64,000 bases of DNA from Carnegiea gigantea (taxonomy: Eukaryota; Streptophyta; Magnoliopsida; Caryophyllales; Cactaceae): the NCBI GenBank assembly GCA_029747015.1, contig JAKOGI010002722.1:26533-90532 (forward strand), given 5' to 3'. The translations under genes and the position numbers were made by a program. The notes beneath the pieces were generated by a model, which saw only the letters and a program-made list of their open reading frames with translations, was not told the DNA's origin and ran no database searches. Numbering within the stretch: position 1 is the first letter of the stretch; each line of letters starts with the position of its first letter. This document shows positions 32,755 through 42,357 of the stretch, piece after piece.

Positions 32755-34125
32755 TCATACTCCCTTGAATAGGTACCCTTCTTGGATTAGGAAGTCTCCT
32801 TTGGGGTGCTTCAAACATGCTGCATAGAGATCCCCAGGGTCTTCGTCTTCGGTATATAAGCTCTTAAGATGCTCAAAACCAAGAATAAGAGCATCCAATT
32901 GAAACATAAGGAGATACCTCGTTGATAATGCATCCGCACCTTGATTTAACTTTCCGGACTTGTGCTTAACGGTAAAGTGGAATGATTGAAGGAATTCAAC
33001 CCACTTAGCATGGCGTGAGTTTAGCTTATGTTGGCCTTGAATGTACTTCAATGTCTCATGATCAGAATGAAGTATGAACTCACTAGCCACTAAGTAATGA
33101 CTCCAATGCTCTGGGCATCGAATGATAGCATAGAACTCCTTATCATATGTGGAGTATTTTCTTCTTGAATCACATAGCTTTTCACTAAAGAAAGCCAAGG
33201 GTCTTCCTTCTTGAGTTAAAACTCCACCAATTCCTACTCCGGACGCATCACACTCAATCTCAAAAACTTTCTCGAAGCATGGCAAAGAAAGGACCGGTGC
33301 TTGAGTAAGTTTCTTCTTCACTTCTTCGAAGGCAGATTGAGCTTTAGGATTCCATTGGAATGATGAACCCTTAAGCACTTCGGTCATAGGGGACATAATG
33401 GTGCTGAAACTTCGAATAAATCTTCTATAGAAAGATGCCAAACCATGGAAGCTTCGAACATCATGTATACTTTGTGGTTGAGGCCAGGTTCGAATAGCCT
33501 CTATCTTCCCTTCATCTACCTTGATTCCATCTCCAGAAACAATGTAACCTAAGAATGTAACTTCATGAGTGAACAAGGCACACTTCTTAAGGTTACCATA
33601 CAGTTGTTCACGTTCAAGGACATGCATGATTTTCTTGAGGTGATCTTGATGTGCTCGCTCGTCCTTGGAATAGATCAAAATATCATCAAAGTAGACTACC
33701 ACGAACTTGCCAATGTAAGGCTTGAATACTTGATTCATTAGCCTCATGAACGTACTAGGAGCGTTGGAAAGACCAAATGGCATAACTAGCCACTCGTATA
33801 ACCCTCCTTTAGTCTTGAATGCAGTCTTCCATTCATCTCCTTCTCTTATCCTGATCTGGTAGTAACCACTTCGAAGGTCAATTTTTGAAAAGACCTTAGA
33901 GCCATGTAGTTCATCCAACATATCCTCAAGCCTAGGTATAGGATACCTATACTTGATTGTGATTTTGTTAATGGCCCTACTGTCTACACACATGCGTTGG
34001 CTACCATCTTTCTTAGGCACCAACAAGGCAGGTACTGCGCATGGACTCAAGGACTCACGTACCAGTCCCTTTGACATCAATTCCTCCACTTGCCTTTGAA
34101 TCTCTATCATTTCCTTTGGATTCAT
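32755..34125 (-). pseudogene. Element C reverse transcriptase - RNase H
   Basis: 456 residues in one open frame starting at [20 protein letters not shown]. The RT has [40 protein letters not shown] and the active-site box VVYFDDIL (YFDD at 145-148). RNase H follows with [11 protein letters not shown] (Asp293), [11 protein letters not shown] and [17 protein letters not shown]. It ends in the linker to integrase, where a stop at FKGV* interrupts the original frame. All catalytic residues I can check are kept. The N-terminal Met is simply the first after a frameshift. Confidence 0.9.
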
Positions 34126-34449
34126 TCTGTAGGCTGGTTTATTTGGAAGGATTGCACCAGGAATGAGGTCAATATGGTGTTGGATATCCCGTTTAGGGGG
34201 TTAAACCTGAAGGGATTTCTTATGGGAATAGATGACAGAATGTTTGGATGAGTGTTTTGGCAAAAGGGTGAGTGGGTAAAGGAAATTCTGGTTCATCTTG
34301 GAGTGTTAAGATCCACTCTTTAAAGGGCTTAAATTCATGATTAGAAGCCTTTAAAAGAGTTTCACTAAAAGTGAACAAGCAACCAGAATGCTCATGGCCT
34401 TTTGTGGGTTTATTTTTGAGGAGCTCGGATGGGGACAATGGTTTTAGGG
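34126..34449 (-). pseudogene. Element C protease-RT linker
   Basis: Frame TLKPLSPSELLKNKPTKGHE onward, with LLKASNHEFKPFKEWILTLQ and LIQTFCHLFP. This is the linker between protease and RT in these elements. A stop or shift in GGGGGTTAAACC (near 34200) separates it from the RT frame. Its right end is the junction with G. Confidence 0.8.
34445..34449. repeat. Target site duplication of G, left
   Basis: TAGGG, identical to 41036-41040. Confidence 0.93.
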
Positions 34450-35424
34450 TGATGTATTCAAGCTTCACTAAGGCAAGTATTTGCTAAAGTGAATCAAGAA
34501 TGCACTTGGGTAGAAAACATGAAAAGAAAATCAAGAACCAAGATAGATCAAGTGGACTAGCAAGGGTGATGATAATCTACCTTGGTTTGCACACTTGGGC
34601 AAATCTTCTTCCTTCAACTAAGTTACAGAAGTTAATCACCTTCTTAGTTGAATTAAGAAGACCTAGAGACCCACTTGAGGTTGCCAAACACCCAAGATAT
34701 AACACTAGGAATTTTGAAGAGAATTTGAGAGAGTTTACAAAACTCAAAGCTGAATGCAAGTTCATGTATCCTCTTGGCAGCCCAAGGCCTCCCTTTTATA
34801 GTGGGGGAAACCTTTAACAAGCTGAAAAAAAAAGGATCCAACAAGCTCTTACACGTCCAAAAGCATGGGGGGACCAAAAAGCAAAAGACAAAAGCTGAAA
34901 AGTGCTTTTACTTTATGTCAGCAACTTTTCAGTGCACATGGGTCAACTTTAAACAGCTATAACTCCTAGGTTTCTCATCCAAATTGGCTGCAATAGGTCT
35001 TGTTGGAAAGCTCTGGAAGTCAGCTTTCACAGGGCTCAAGTTGCACGCCATTTGGAGTAGCCGTTTGGGAGATATCAGGCAAAAGGTGCAGCATGTGCAA
35101 ACTGGGACAGTTTCTGCTGCTTCTAGAAAAAGGCTCCCATTGACTTATTTCCTAGATACTAACCTAGAACTCTTTATATGCCTTTGAAGCTGACATATTA
35201 AGGGTTCCAAAAAGTAATTTTGGCAGCCCTTTAAGTCCACCTAAGCTTGGGTAATTAGGCTTGCAAAACCGGGCCAATTTCTGTCCAAACCGGGCAGCAT
35301 GTGCAATGCATGTTTGATGATTTCTCGGACCATGGTATGAACCTCTTTGACTTCTTTGGTGGTTGTAGGGTCCCTTAGGCATGTGGCTTGGTCTTCACTT
35401 GTTTCCAAAGGATGGTCCCCATCA
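34450..35424 (-). repeat. Element G 3' LTR
   Basis: 975 bp, TGATGTATTCAAGC...CCCCATCA. The coding frame of Gag-Pol enters it at 35424 and stops at 35241, so about 61 residues are LTR-encoded. Confidence 0.95.
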
Positions 35425-38400
35425 TACTCCCCGGATTGGTTGGAGTTTGACCTCAAACTCGGAAGTTGATCATCTTCATCATAATATGGACTAAGATCGG
35501 CCACATTGAAGGTGGCCGAGACTCCATACTCTCCTGGGAGGTCAATCTTGTAAGCATTAGGACCAATCTTCTCAATGACTTCAAATGGACCATCTGACCT
35601 TGGCATGAGCTTGGATTTGCGCTTGCTAGGGAACCTCTCTTTCCTCAAATGAATCCAAACCAAGTCTCCCGGTTGAAATTGAGCATCTTTCCTATGCTTG
35701 TTGGCTCGTTGCTTGGCTTGCTCATTGGATTTCTCAATTCTTTCCCTCACCTTGGTGTGTAGCTCTTGAATTTCTTTGGCCCTCTCCTCGGCCTCCCAAC
35801 TAAACTTAGTTGGATTTGGGATTGGAACCAAGTCTAAGGGAGTCCTTGGATTGTAACCATACACCACTTGGAAAGGTGAAAGAGTGGTTGCCTTGCTTGG
35901 AGCTCGGTTGAAGGCGAATTCCGCATGAGGGAGCAACTCATCCCACCCTTTGATGCTCTTCTTGACTAGAACTCTAAGCAAAGTGCCCAAAGTCCTATTA
36001 GTCACTTCAGTTTGACCGTCGGTTTGGGGGTGGCATGTAGTGCTAAACTTGAGGTGAGTGCCAAACTTTCTCCACAAGGTAAGCCAAAAGTGACTTAGGA
36101 ACTTGGTGTCCCTATCCGATACCATGCTTCTTGGAATTCCATGGAGACGAACTATCTCTTTGAAGTAAAGGTTGGCAATGGAGGAAGCATCATTGGTGGT
36201 ATGGCATGCTATGAAGTGTGCCATCTTTGAGAATCGGTCCACCACTACCATGATTGAATCTTTGTGCCTTTGGGTTCGTGGCAAACCCGTGATGAAGTCT
36301 AAACTCACATCCTCCCAAGGTCCTTGAGGAATGGGGAGAGGAGTGTATAGACCTTGGGGCCGAGAGTGGCTCTTGGCTTGTTGACAAGTAGAACACCTTC
36401 TCACATAGTGTTCTACATCCTTGGACATGCTTGGCCAATAGTAGTGCTCCTTGAGCATGGAGCGAGTCTTCTCAATGCCAAAATGTCCGGCCAAAGCCCC
36501 ACCATGGAGCTCTTGAATGAGGAGTTCCCGAAACCCACTCCTTGGTATGCATAGCCGGGTCCCTTTGAAGAGAAACCCATGCTCTAAATGAAATAGACCG
36601 TGGGCATGGATAGAGCACTTCTCATAAGTTTCCTTGAAATCTTCATCTTGGGCATACAACCCCTTAACAATCTCAAAACCAAGGACTTTGGATTCCAAGG
36701 TAGAGAGTAAGGAGTACCTTCTTGATAATGCATCCGCTCCTTTGTTGAGTTGACCCGACTTGTGGTGGATCACAAAATGAAAGGCTTGGAGGTACTCAAC
36801 CCACTTTGCATGCCTTGGGTTGAGCTTGTGTTGCCCTTGTATGAATTTGAGTGCCTCATGATCCGAATGGAGAATGAATTCTCCTCCCACCAAGTAGTGC
36901 CTCCAATGCTCCAAAGCTCTCACAATAGCATAGAACTCCTTGTCATAAGTAGAGTACTTCCTCTTTGCATCATTGAGCTTCTCACTAAAGAAGGCAAGGG
37001 GCCTCTTCTCTTGAGATAGGATAGCCCCTATCCCAACACCGGAAGCATCACACTCTACCTCAAAGACTTTGGAGAAGCTTGGTAGAGCTAGAACGGGTGC
37101 ACTTGTGAGCTTGTACTTGATTTCTTCAAAGGCCCTTTGAGCTTGATTGGTCCACTCAAATCTTTTGGCCTTAAGCACCTCGGTCATGGGGGCAACAATG
37201 GTGCTAAAATCTCTCACAAACCTCCTATAGAAAGAGGCTAGGCCATGAAAGCTCCTAACTTGTGGAATGGAAGTAGGAACGGGCCAATCTCGGATTGCTT
37301 GGATTTTGCTCTCATCAACATGAATCCCTTGAGCCGAGACAACATAGCCCAAAAATATGACTTGAGAAGTGAAAAAGTGGCACTTCTCCAAGTTTCCATA
37401 GAGCTCTTCTTGAGATAGGATACTCAAGACTTGGTGTAGGTGATGGGCATGCTCTTCTTCACTCTTGCTATACACCAATATGTCATCAAAGTAGACAACA
37501 ACAAATTTGCCGATAAGGGGCTTTAGAACTTGGTTCATAAGCCTCATGAAAGTGCTTGGTGCATTTGTCAACCCGAATGGCATGACAAGCCACTCATAGA
37601 GGCCTCCTTTAGTTTTGAAGGCCGTCTTCCACTCATCTCCTTCATAAATCCGGATTTGGTAGTAGCCACTTCTAAGATCAATCTTAGAAAAGATGGTGGC
37701 TCCATGAAGCTCATCTAAGAGATCCTCCAACCGTGGAATAGGAAAGCGATATTTGATAGTGATTTTGTTTATCGCTCTACTATCCACACACATCCTCATT
37801 GACCCGTCTTTCTTCGGAACAAGCAGGGCCGGCACGGCACATGGGCTAAGGCTCTCACGAATCAAGCCTTTGGCAAGAAGATCATCTACTTGTCGTTGCA
37901 CCTCTTGAGTCTCTTGGGGATTCATTCGGTAGGCCGGCTTATTTGGGAGGGTGGCACCAGGGACGAGGTCAATTTTGTGTTGTATGGTTCTTTTGGGAGG
38001 GAGGCCATGGGGAACCTCACTAGGGAAGACATGTTGGAAATCTTTGAGGAGAGAGGAAAGCAAAGGATGGGAAGAATCCTTAGCTTCGGCCGGTTCTTGG
38101 CCAAGTAAAATCCACTCCTTGAAATCATCATATTCATGGAGTTGGGAATGGAGTAGGGTAGTAAGAAAGACATCCATGCTAGGAGTGTCTTGAGGCCTTT
38201 TTTGTGAGTTGGATTTGAGAGGGGTAAGGGTGATCTTTTTGTGGTCTTTGGCAAATGTATATGTGTTTAACCGACCATCATGCATCACACTTCGGTCAAA
38301 CAACCATGGACGTCCCAAGAGAACATGACAAGCATCCATGGGCACAATATCACACCAAATCTCATCCTTGTAACTTTTACCAGTTGAAAAGCTAAGTAAA

Positions 38401-39773
38401 CAACGAGAGGAGATTTGCAAGCCTTTACCTTGATTGAGCCATTGTATGGTGTAAGGGCTTGGGTGTGGAGAGACCGATAGCTTGAGTTTGTCCACTAGAG
38501 TCTTGGAAGCAACATTGGCACAACTTCCACCATCAATAATAAGAGAGCAAACCTTCCCCTTCACGGTACACCGGGTGTGGAAGATGTTCTCCCTTTGTTC
38601 CATGTCATTTTGGAAAGCAATACCACTCAAGGCTCTTCTTATCACAAGCATTTCTCCTTCATCGGGTCCCTCTTCGACTTCTTCAAGAGCTTCGGTCATG
38701 AAAAGCTCCTTTTCTTCCCCATCATTCTCATCATCTAGCTCCTCACAATAAGCTTGATACTCGGCCAAAGTGACAACTCTTTTGTTAGGACACTCGGAAG
38801 CAAAGTGTCCAAGGCCTTGACAACGGAAACATCTCTTCTTGTCACTGGGTTTGGGGGGTTGTTTTGAGGGGGTTTGAGGGGGATTTGGCGGAGGGGGTCT
38901 TGTGTTTGAGATTGGAGTTGACTTGGGAGGGTAGTATGAGGGCTTTTGGAATGGGTAAGGACGGGGGTTAGGCTTGGAGGCCATGCCCTTACCCTTGGCT
39001 TTCTTTTGTGACTCCACTTTGTGAGCTAAGGCACTAAGCTCATCTAGGGAAGTGTAAGGGTGGAGTTCAACAACATGAGCAATTTCATCATTCAAACCAC
39101 TCAAGTATCTAATCAAAGTTTGAGATTCATCCTCCTTCAAATCACATTTCAACAATAATTGTTCAAACTCTCTAGTGTACTCTTCTACACTCTTAGACCC
39201 TTGTTTGAGGTGGTGGAGTTTAAGGAAGTTGTCTTGCAAGTAATGGGGTGGCAAAAACTTGGACTTAAGTTTGGACTTCATTTTCTCCCAAGTTCTTATC
39301 TTCCCTTTACCCTTCCTAACTCTTTTACTCACAATATTAGACCACCAAATGGAAGCATACTTTCTAAGCTTTAAAGCAACAAGCTTTACCTTTCTTTCAT
39401 CGGGGATGTCTTTGAACTCAAAGACTCTTTCAACAGTTTGGAGCCAATCCAAGAATACATCCGGGTCAAGTTGGCCTTCAAAGTTGGGAATATCCACCTT
39501 GAAGTCATTGTAGCTTCGCTCTTGAGGCCTATGATGCCTCCTTGGTCTTCTTGCATACACATCCTCACCGGAGTCTTCAAGAGAGTTGCTTTCTTCTTCC
39601 TCGGAGTCATCCGAGTCTTGTTTGCTTACACTCCTAGGACTTCTCAAGTTCCTTCTCTTCTCTTGCATCATGTGACCAAGTTGTGCTTGAAGGTACTTGA
39701 CTTGGGCTTGTAGCTCGGCCTTTTCTCTCAAAGCTTGTTCAGCCACTTGCTCGGGAGTGAGGCTAGAGGACAT
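35241..39773 (-). CDS. Element G Gag-Pol polyprotein
   Basis: 1510 residues from MSSSLTPEQVAEQALREKAE. An upstream ATG in the same frame lies in the LTR and before the PBS, so it is not used. Gag: coiled coil 15-42, core 91-260, CCHC knuckle CFRCQGLGHFASEC at 315-328. Protease: LIIDGGSCANVAS, catalytic Asp about 414. RT: about 590-810 with MPFGLTNAPS and YFDD at 761-764. RNase H: Asp909 (CDASG), the YDKEF acid, HSDHE near 970. Integrase: HHCC zinc finger around 1097-1130, then D1159, D1220 and E1256 (DD35E spacing). The C-terminus has DGPFEVIEKIGPNAYKIDLP and VSATFNVADLSPY. No chromodomain is visible. The last ~61 residues come from the LTR, as in CRM elements. Gag and Pol share one frame, so no frameshift is needed. 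It would form particles, copy the RNA and integrate the cDNA. Confidence 0.95.
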   Translation of the reverse strand: MSSSLTPEQVAEQALREKAELQAQVKYLQAQLGHMMQEKRRNLRSPRSVSKQDSDDSEEEESNSLEDSGEDVYARRPRRHHRPQERSYNDFKVDIPNFEGQLDPDVFLDWLQTVERVFEFKDIPDERKVKLVALKLRKYASIWWSNIVSKRVRKGKGKIRTWEKMKSKLKSKFLPPHYLQDNFLKLHHLKQGSKSVEEYTREFEQLLLKCDLKEDESQTLIRYLSGLNDEIAHVVELHPYTSLDELSALAHKVESQKKAKGKGMASKPNPRPYPFQKPSYYPPKSTPISNTRPPPPNPPQTPSKQPPKPSDKKRCFRCQGLGHFASECPNKRVVTLAEYQAYCEELDDENDGEEKELFMTEALEEVEEGPDEGEMLVIRRALSGIAFQNDMEQRENIFHTRCTVKGKVCSLIIDGGSCANVASKTLVDKLKLSVSPHPSPYTIQWLNQGKGLQISSRCLLSFSTGKSYKDEIWCDIVPMDACHVLLGRPWLFDRSVMHDGRLNTYTFAKDHKKITLTPLKSNSQKRPQDTPSMDVFLTTLLHSQLHEYDDFKEWILLGQEPAEAKDSSHPLLSSLLKDFQHVFPSEVPHGLPPKRTIQHKIDLVPGATLPNKPAYRMNPQETQEVQRQVDDLLAKGLIRESLSPCAVPALLVPKKDGSMRMCVDSRAINKITIKYRFPIPRLEDLLDELHGATIFSKIDLRSGYYQIRIYEGDEWKTAFKTKGGLYEWLVMPFGLTNAPSTFMRLMNQVLKPLIGKFVVVYFDDILVYSKSEEEHAHHLHQVLSILSQEELYGNLEKCHFFTSQVIFLGYVVSAQGIHVDESKIQAIRDWPVPTSIPQVRSFHGLASFYRRFVRDFSTIVAPMTEVLKAKRFEWTNQAQRAFEEIKYKLTSAPVLALPSFSKVFEVECDASGVGIGAILSQEKRPLAFFSEKLNDAKRKYSTYDKEFYAIVRALEHWRHYLVGGEFILHSDHEALKFIQGQHKLNPRHAKWVEYLQAFHFVIHHKSGQLNKGADALSRRYSLLSTLESKVLGFEIVKGLYAQDEDFKETYEKCSIHAHGLFHLEHGFLFKGTRLCIPRSGFRELLIQELHGGALAGHFGIEKTRSMLKEHYYWPSMSKDVEHYVRRCSTCQQAKSHSRPQGLYTPLPIPQGPWEDVSLDFITGLPRTQRHKDSIMVVVDRFSKMAHFIACHTTNDASSIANLYFKEIVRLHGIPRSMVSDRDTKFLSHFWLTLWRKFGTHLKFSTTCHPQTDGQTEVTNRTLGTLLRVLVKKSIKGWDELLPHAEFAFNRAPSKATTLSPFQVVYGYNPRTPLDLVPIPNPTKFSWEAEERAKEIQELHTKVRERIEKSNEQAKQRANKHRKDAQFQPGDLVWIHLRKERFPSKRKSKLMPRSDGPFEVIEKIGPNAYKIDLPGEYGVSATFNVADLSPYYDEDDQLPSLRSNSNQSGEYDGDHPLETSEDQATCLRDPTTTKEVKEVHTMVREIIKHALHMLPGLDRNWPGFASLITQA

Positions 39774-39809
39774 GTTGGCTTTGGAGTGGAGAATTTGTGT
39801 TTTGGGGAC

Positions 39810-39950
39810 GGGAGGGGTAGGCACGGTCGTGCTTGTAGGCACGGTCAGGCCGTGCTGTGCTGCTGGCATGGGCTGACTGAAAATGGAATGTGGCACGGTC
39901 GTGCCACTGTGGCACGGGGTGGCCGTGCTACAATTCTGGTTGTGCACGGT
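39810..39950. repeat. CACGG/CCGTG palindrome cluster in G leader
   Basis: GGCACGGTCGTGC, GGCACGGTCAGGCCGTGC, GGCACGGTCGTGCC and GGCACGGGGTGGCCGTGC lie between PBS and the Gag start. They are of the same type as in E1, B, D, H and J. Confidence 0.72.
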
Positions 39951-40046
39951 TTGGAAAATGCAAGAGAGCGTGTTTGGGGTTGTTTTGTGGTTTTGGTGTT
40001 TGGTATGTGTTTGGGGGATGGAAGCTTGGCCAAGAGGGTAGCCTAA

Positions 40047-40058
40047 GCTCTGATACCA
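40047..40058 (-). promoter_or_regulatory. Element G primer-binding site
   Basis: GCTCTGATACCA on the plus strand is TGGTATCAGAGC on the minus strand, two bases inside the 5' LTR end. Confidence 0.92.
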
Positions 40059-40060
40059 AA

Positions 40061-41035
40061 TGATGTATTCAAGCTTCACTAAGGCAAGTATTTGCTAAAG
40101 TGAATCAAGAATGCACTTGGGTAGAAAAACATGAAAAGAAAATCAAGAACCAAGATAGATCAAGTGGACTAGCAAGGGTGATGATAATCCACCTTGGTTT
40201 GCACACTTGGGCAAATCTTCTTCCTTCAACTAAGTTACAGAAGTTAATCACCTTCTTAGTTGAATTAAGAAGACCTAGAGACCCACTTGAGGTTGCCAAA
40301 CACCCAAGATATAACACTAGGAATTTTGAAGAGAATTTGAGAGAGTTTACAAAACTCAAAGCTGAATGCAAGTTCATCTATCCTCTTGGCAGCCCAAGGC
40401 CTCCCTTTTATAGTGGGGGAAACCTTTAACAAGCTGAAAAAAAAAGGATCCAACAAGCTCTTACACGTCCAAAAGCATGGGGGACCAAAAAGCAAAAGAC
40501 AAAAGCTGAAAAGTGCTTTTACTTTATGTCAGCAACTTTTCAGTGCACATGGGTCAACTTTAAACAGCTATAACTCCTAGTTTCTCATCCAAATTGGCTG
40601 CAATAGGTCTTGTTGGAAAGCTCTGGAAGTCAGCTTTCACAGGGCTCAAGTTGCACGCCATTTGGAGTAGCCGTTTGGGAGATATCAGGCAAAAGGTGCA
40701 GCATGTGCAAACTGGGACAGTTTCTGCTGCTTCTAGAAAAAGGCTCCCATTGACTTATTTCCTAGATACCTAACCTAGAACTCTTTATATGCCTTTGAAG
40801 CTGACATATTAAGGGTTCCAAAAAGTAATTTTGGCAGCCCTTTAAGTCCACCTAAGCTTGGGTAATTAGGCTTGCAAAACCGGGCCAATTTCTGTCCAAA
40901 CCGGGCAGCATGTGCAATGCATGTTTGATGATTTCTCGGACCATGGTATGAACCTCTTTGACTTCTTTGGTGGTTGTAGGGTCCCTTAGGCATGTGGCTT
41001 GGTCTTCACTTGTTTCCAAAGGATGGTCCCCATCA
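40061..41035 (-). repeat. Element G 5' LTR
   Basis: 975 bp, nearly identical to 34450-35424. It contains the promoter. Differences include ATAATCC against ATAATCT and TTCATC against TTCATG. Confidence 0.95.
40405..40412 (-). promoter_or_regulatory. TATA box in G 5' LTR
   Basis: CTTTTATA on the plus strand reads TATAAAAG on the minus strand, in the context CACTATAAAAGGGAGG, about 340 bp upstream of the LTR end. It is the expected core promoter of the element. Confidence 0.7.
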
Positions 41036-41040
41036 TAGGG
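41036..41040. repeat. Target site duplication of G, right
   Basis: TAGGG, matching 34445-34449. Confidence 0.93.
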
Positions 41041-42357
41041 TAATCTTCTTGCCTCCCTCAGATAAGGAGTATGTATTCAAGTAACCATCATGGGATACCT
41101 TTCGATCATACATCCATGGCCTACCTAACAATACATGACAAGCATCCATAGGTATAACATCACACCAAAGTTGGTCTTGATAGCTTTTACCAATGGACAA
41201 TGAAATGAGGCACCGTGAATTAACTTGGAGTCCCTTGCTTTGATTCAACCATTGAATATTGTATGGATGGGGATGGGCCGAAGCTTGTAACCTCAATTTC
41301 TCAATCATGGTAAGTGATACCACGTTTGCACAACTCCCACCATCAATAATCAAAGAACAAACCTTGTCTTGAACCGCGCATCTGGTATGAAAAATGTTCT
41401 CTCTTTGTTCATCCTTAATGTTCCTTTGGCCGTTCAAGACTCTCCTCAAAACTAACATTTCACCTTCATCAGCTTCCTCCTCAACCTCTTCTTGACTCTC
41501 CTCTTGTTCTTCTTCAGATTCAGCTTCATTTTCATCTTCCTTTCCTTGCTCATCCACGGCTCTCCATTCGGCTAATGTAATCACCTTACGGTTTGGGCAC
41601 TCCGAGGCTATGTGGCCTAATCCTTGGCACTTGAAACATCTTCTAGTGCTCATGGGATTGGGGTTTGGTCGAACTGGGACTGCTGGGGCCTTTTGTGGTG
41701 CTTGGGTTCTTTGTGGATTGAAGGGAAGAGGATTTTGTGGTCTAGAAACAGGTTGGAAACTCCCCTTGTTAAAGGGTTGATTCCGAGTGGGAGGTTTTTG
41801 ATTTGGAGGCTTGAAAGATTGCTTAGCTTTCTTTTGTTGTTCAACCTTGTGGGCAAGCACGCAAACCTCATCAAAAGTGGTATAAGCTTGTAAATCAACA
41901 ACATTAGAATACCTAGGATCAAGTCCTCCTAAGTACCTAACAATTGTTTGTTCTTCGGGTTCTTGAAGATCACACTTAATTGCAAGCTTTTCAAACTCCC
42001 TGGTATACTCTTCAACACTTAGATTGCCTTGGTTCAGGTTATGAAGTTGGGAATAGCAATCTTGAACATATGTAGGGGGTAGAAATCTAGCCTTCAACTT
42101 GGTTTTCATCTTTTCCCAAGTCCCAATTTTAGCCTTACGTTCCCTAACTCTTTTTGCACACAAATTGGTCCACCACAGAGAGGCATACTTACGTAGTCTT
42201 AATGCCACCAACTTGACTTTCTTGTCTTCGGGAATATCCTTGTATTCGAAGACCCTCTCCACCGTATGCAACCAGTCCAAAAATTCTTCTGGGTCAAGTT
42301 TGCCTTCATATTCTGGAATCTCAACTCTAAAATCATTAGAGTTTGATTGTCCTCGAG
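41036..42357 (-). pseudogene. Element C Gag-protease, N-terminus lost to H
   Basis: Open from 42357 to the junction with G. It includes NDFRVEIPEYEGKLDPEEF, DWLHTVERVFEYKDIPEDKK, LRLRKYASLWWTNLCAKRVR and VEEYTREFEKLAIKCDL. The intact CCHC knuckle CFKCQGLGHIASECPNRK is near 41640-41600. An acidic stretch follows, then the protease site SLIIDGGSCANVVS (near 41340) and DACHVLLGRPWMYDRKV. It is cut within KKITL by G. The first ~90 residues of Gag are missing because H inserted here. It aligns with A's Gag better than with G's. Confidence 0.88.

Larger units (their letters stand above)
34450..41035 (-). mobile_element. Element G: intact autonomous CRM-like retrotransposon
   Basis: 6586 bp. LTRs 34450-35424 and 40061-41035 are both 975 bp. 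Flanking TAGGG at 34445-34449 and 41036-41040 is a perfect 5-bp target duplication. I count about two substitutions and four single-base indels between the LTRs, so the insertion is recent. It has a Met-tRNA PBS, palindrome cluster, uninterrupted Gag-Pol, and a polypurine tract (CGGGGAGTA) before the 3' LTR. It sits in C's protease coding region in the same orientation. Of all elements in the window, only G could supply all enzymes. Confidence 0.95.
30505..42357 (-). mobile_element. Element C: degenerate CRM-like retrotransposon, interrupted by G
   Basis: Minus-strand element. Partial 3' LTR 30505-31627, pol 31628-34449, then gag 41036-42357. Element G sits between them in the codons for KKITL, and the reading frame joins across G once one TAGGG is removed. 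The N-terminus of gag and the 5' LTR lie beyond the insertion of H at 42358, outside the window. Pol carries a few frameshifts, so C is younger than A but dead. Confidence 0.88.

Noticed and set aside
35241..35520. Integrase chromodomain in G
   Set aside because: After VSATFNVADLSPY the sequence is short and acidic and then runs into the LTR. I see no chromodomain aromatic cage motif, which agrees with a CRM-type end.
36190..39713. Plus-strand and other-frame ORFs over G
   Set aside because: They are shadows of the Gag-Pol frame, with no domains.
35241..40079. Start of G Gag-Pol at the first ATG of the open frame (40079)
   Set aside because: That ATG lies in the LTR upstream of the primer-binding site. 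The conserved MSSSLTPEQVAEQ start at 39773 matches the start of H Gag (MSSSQTPEQVAEQ).
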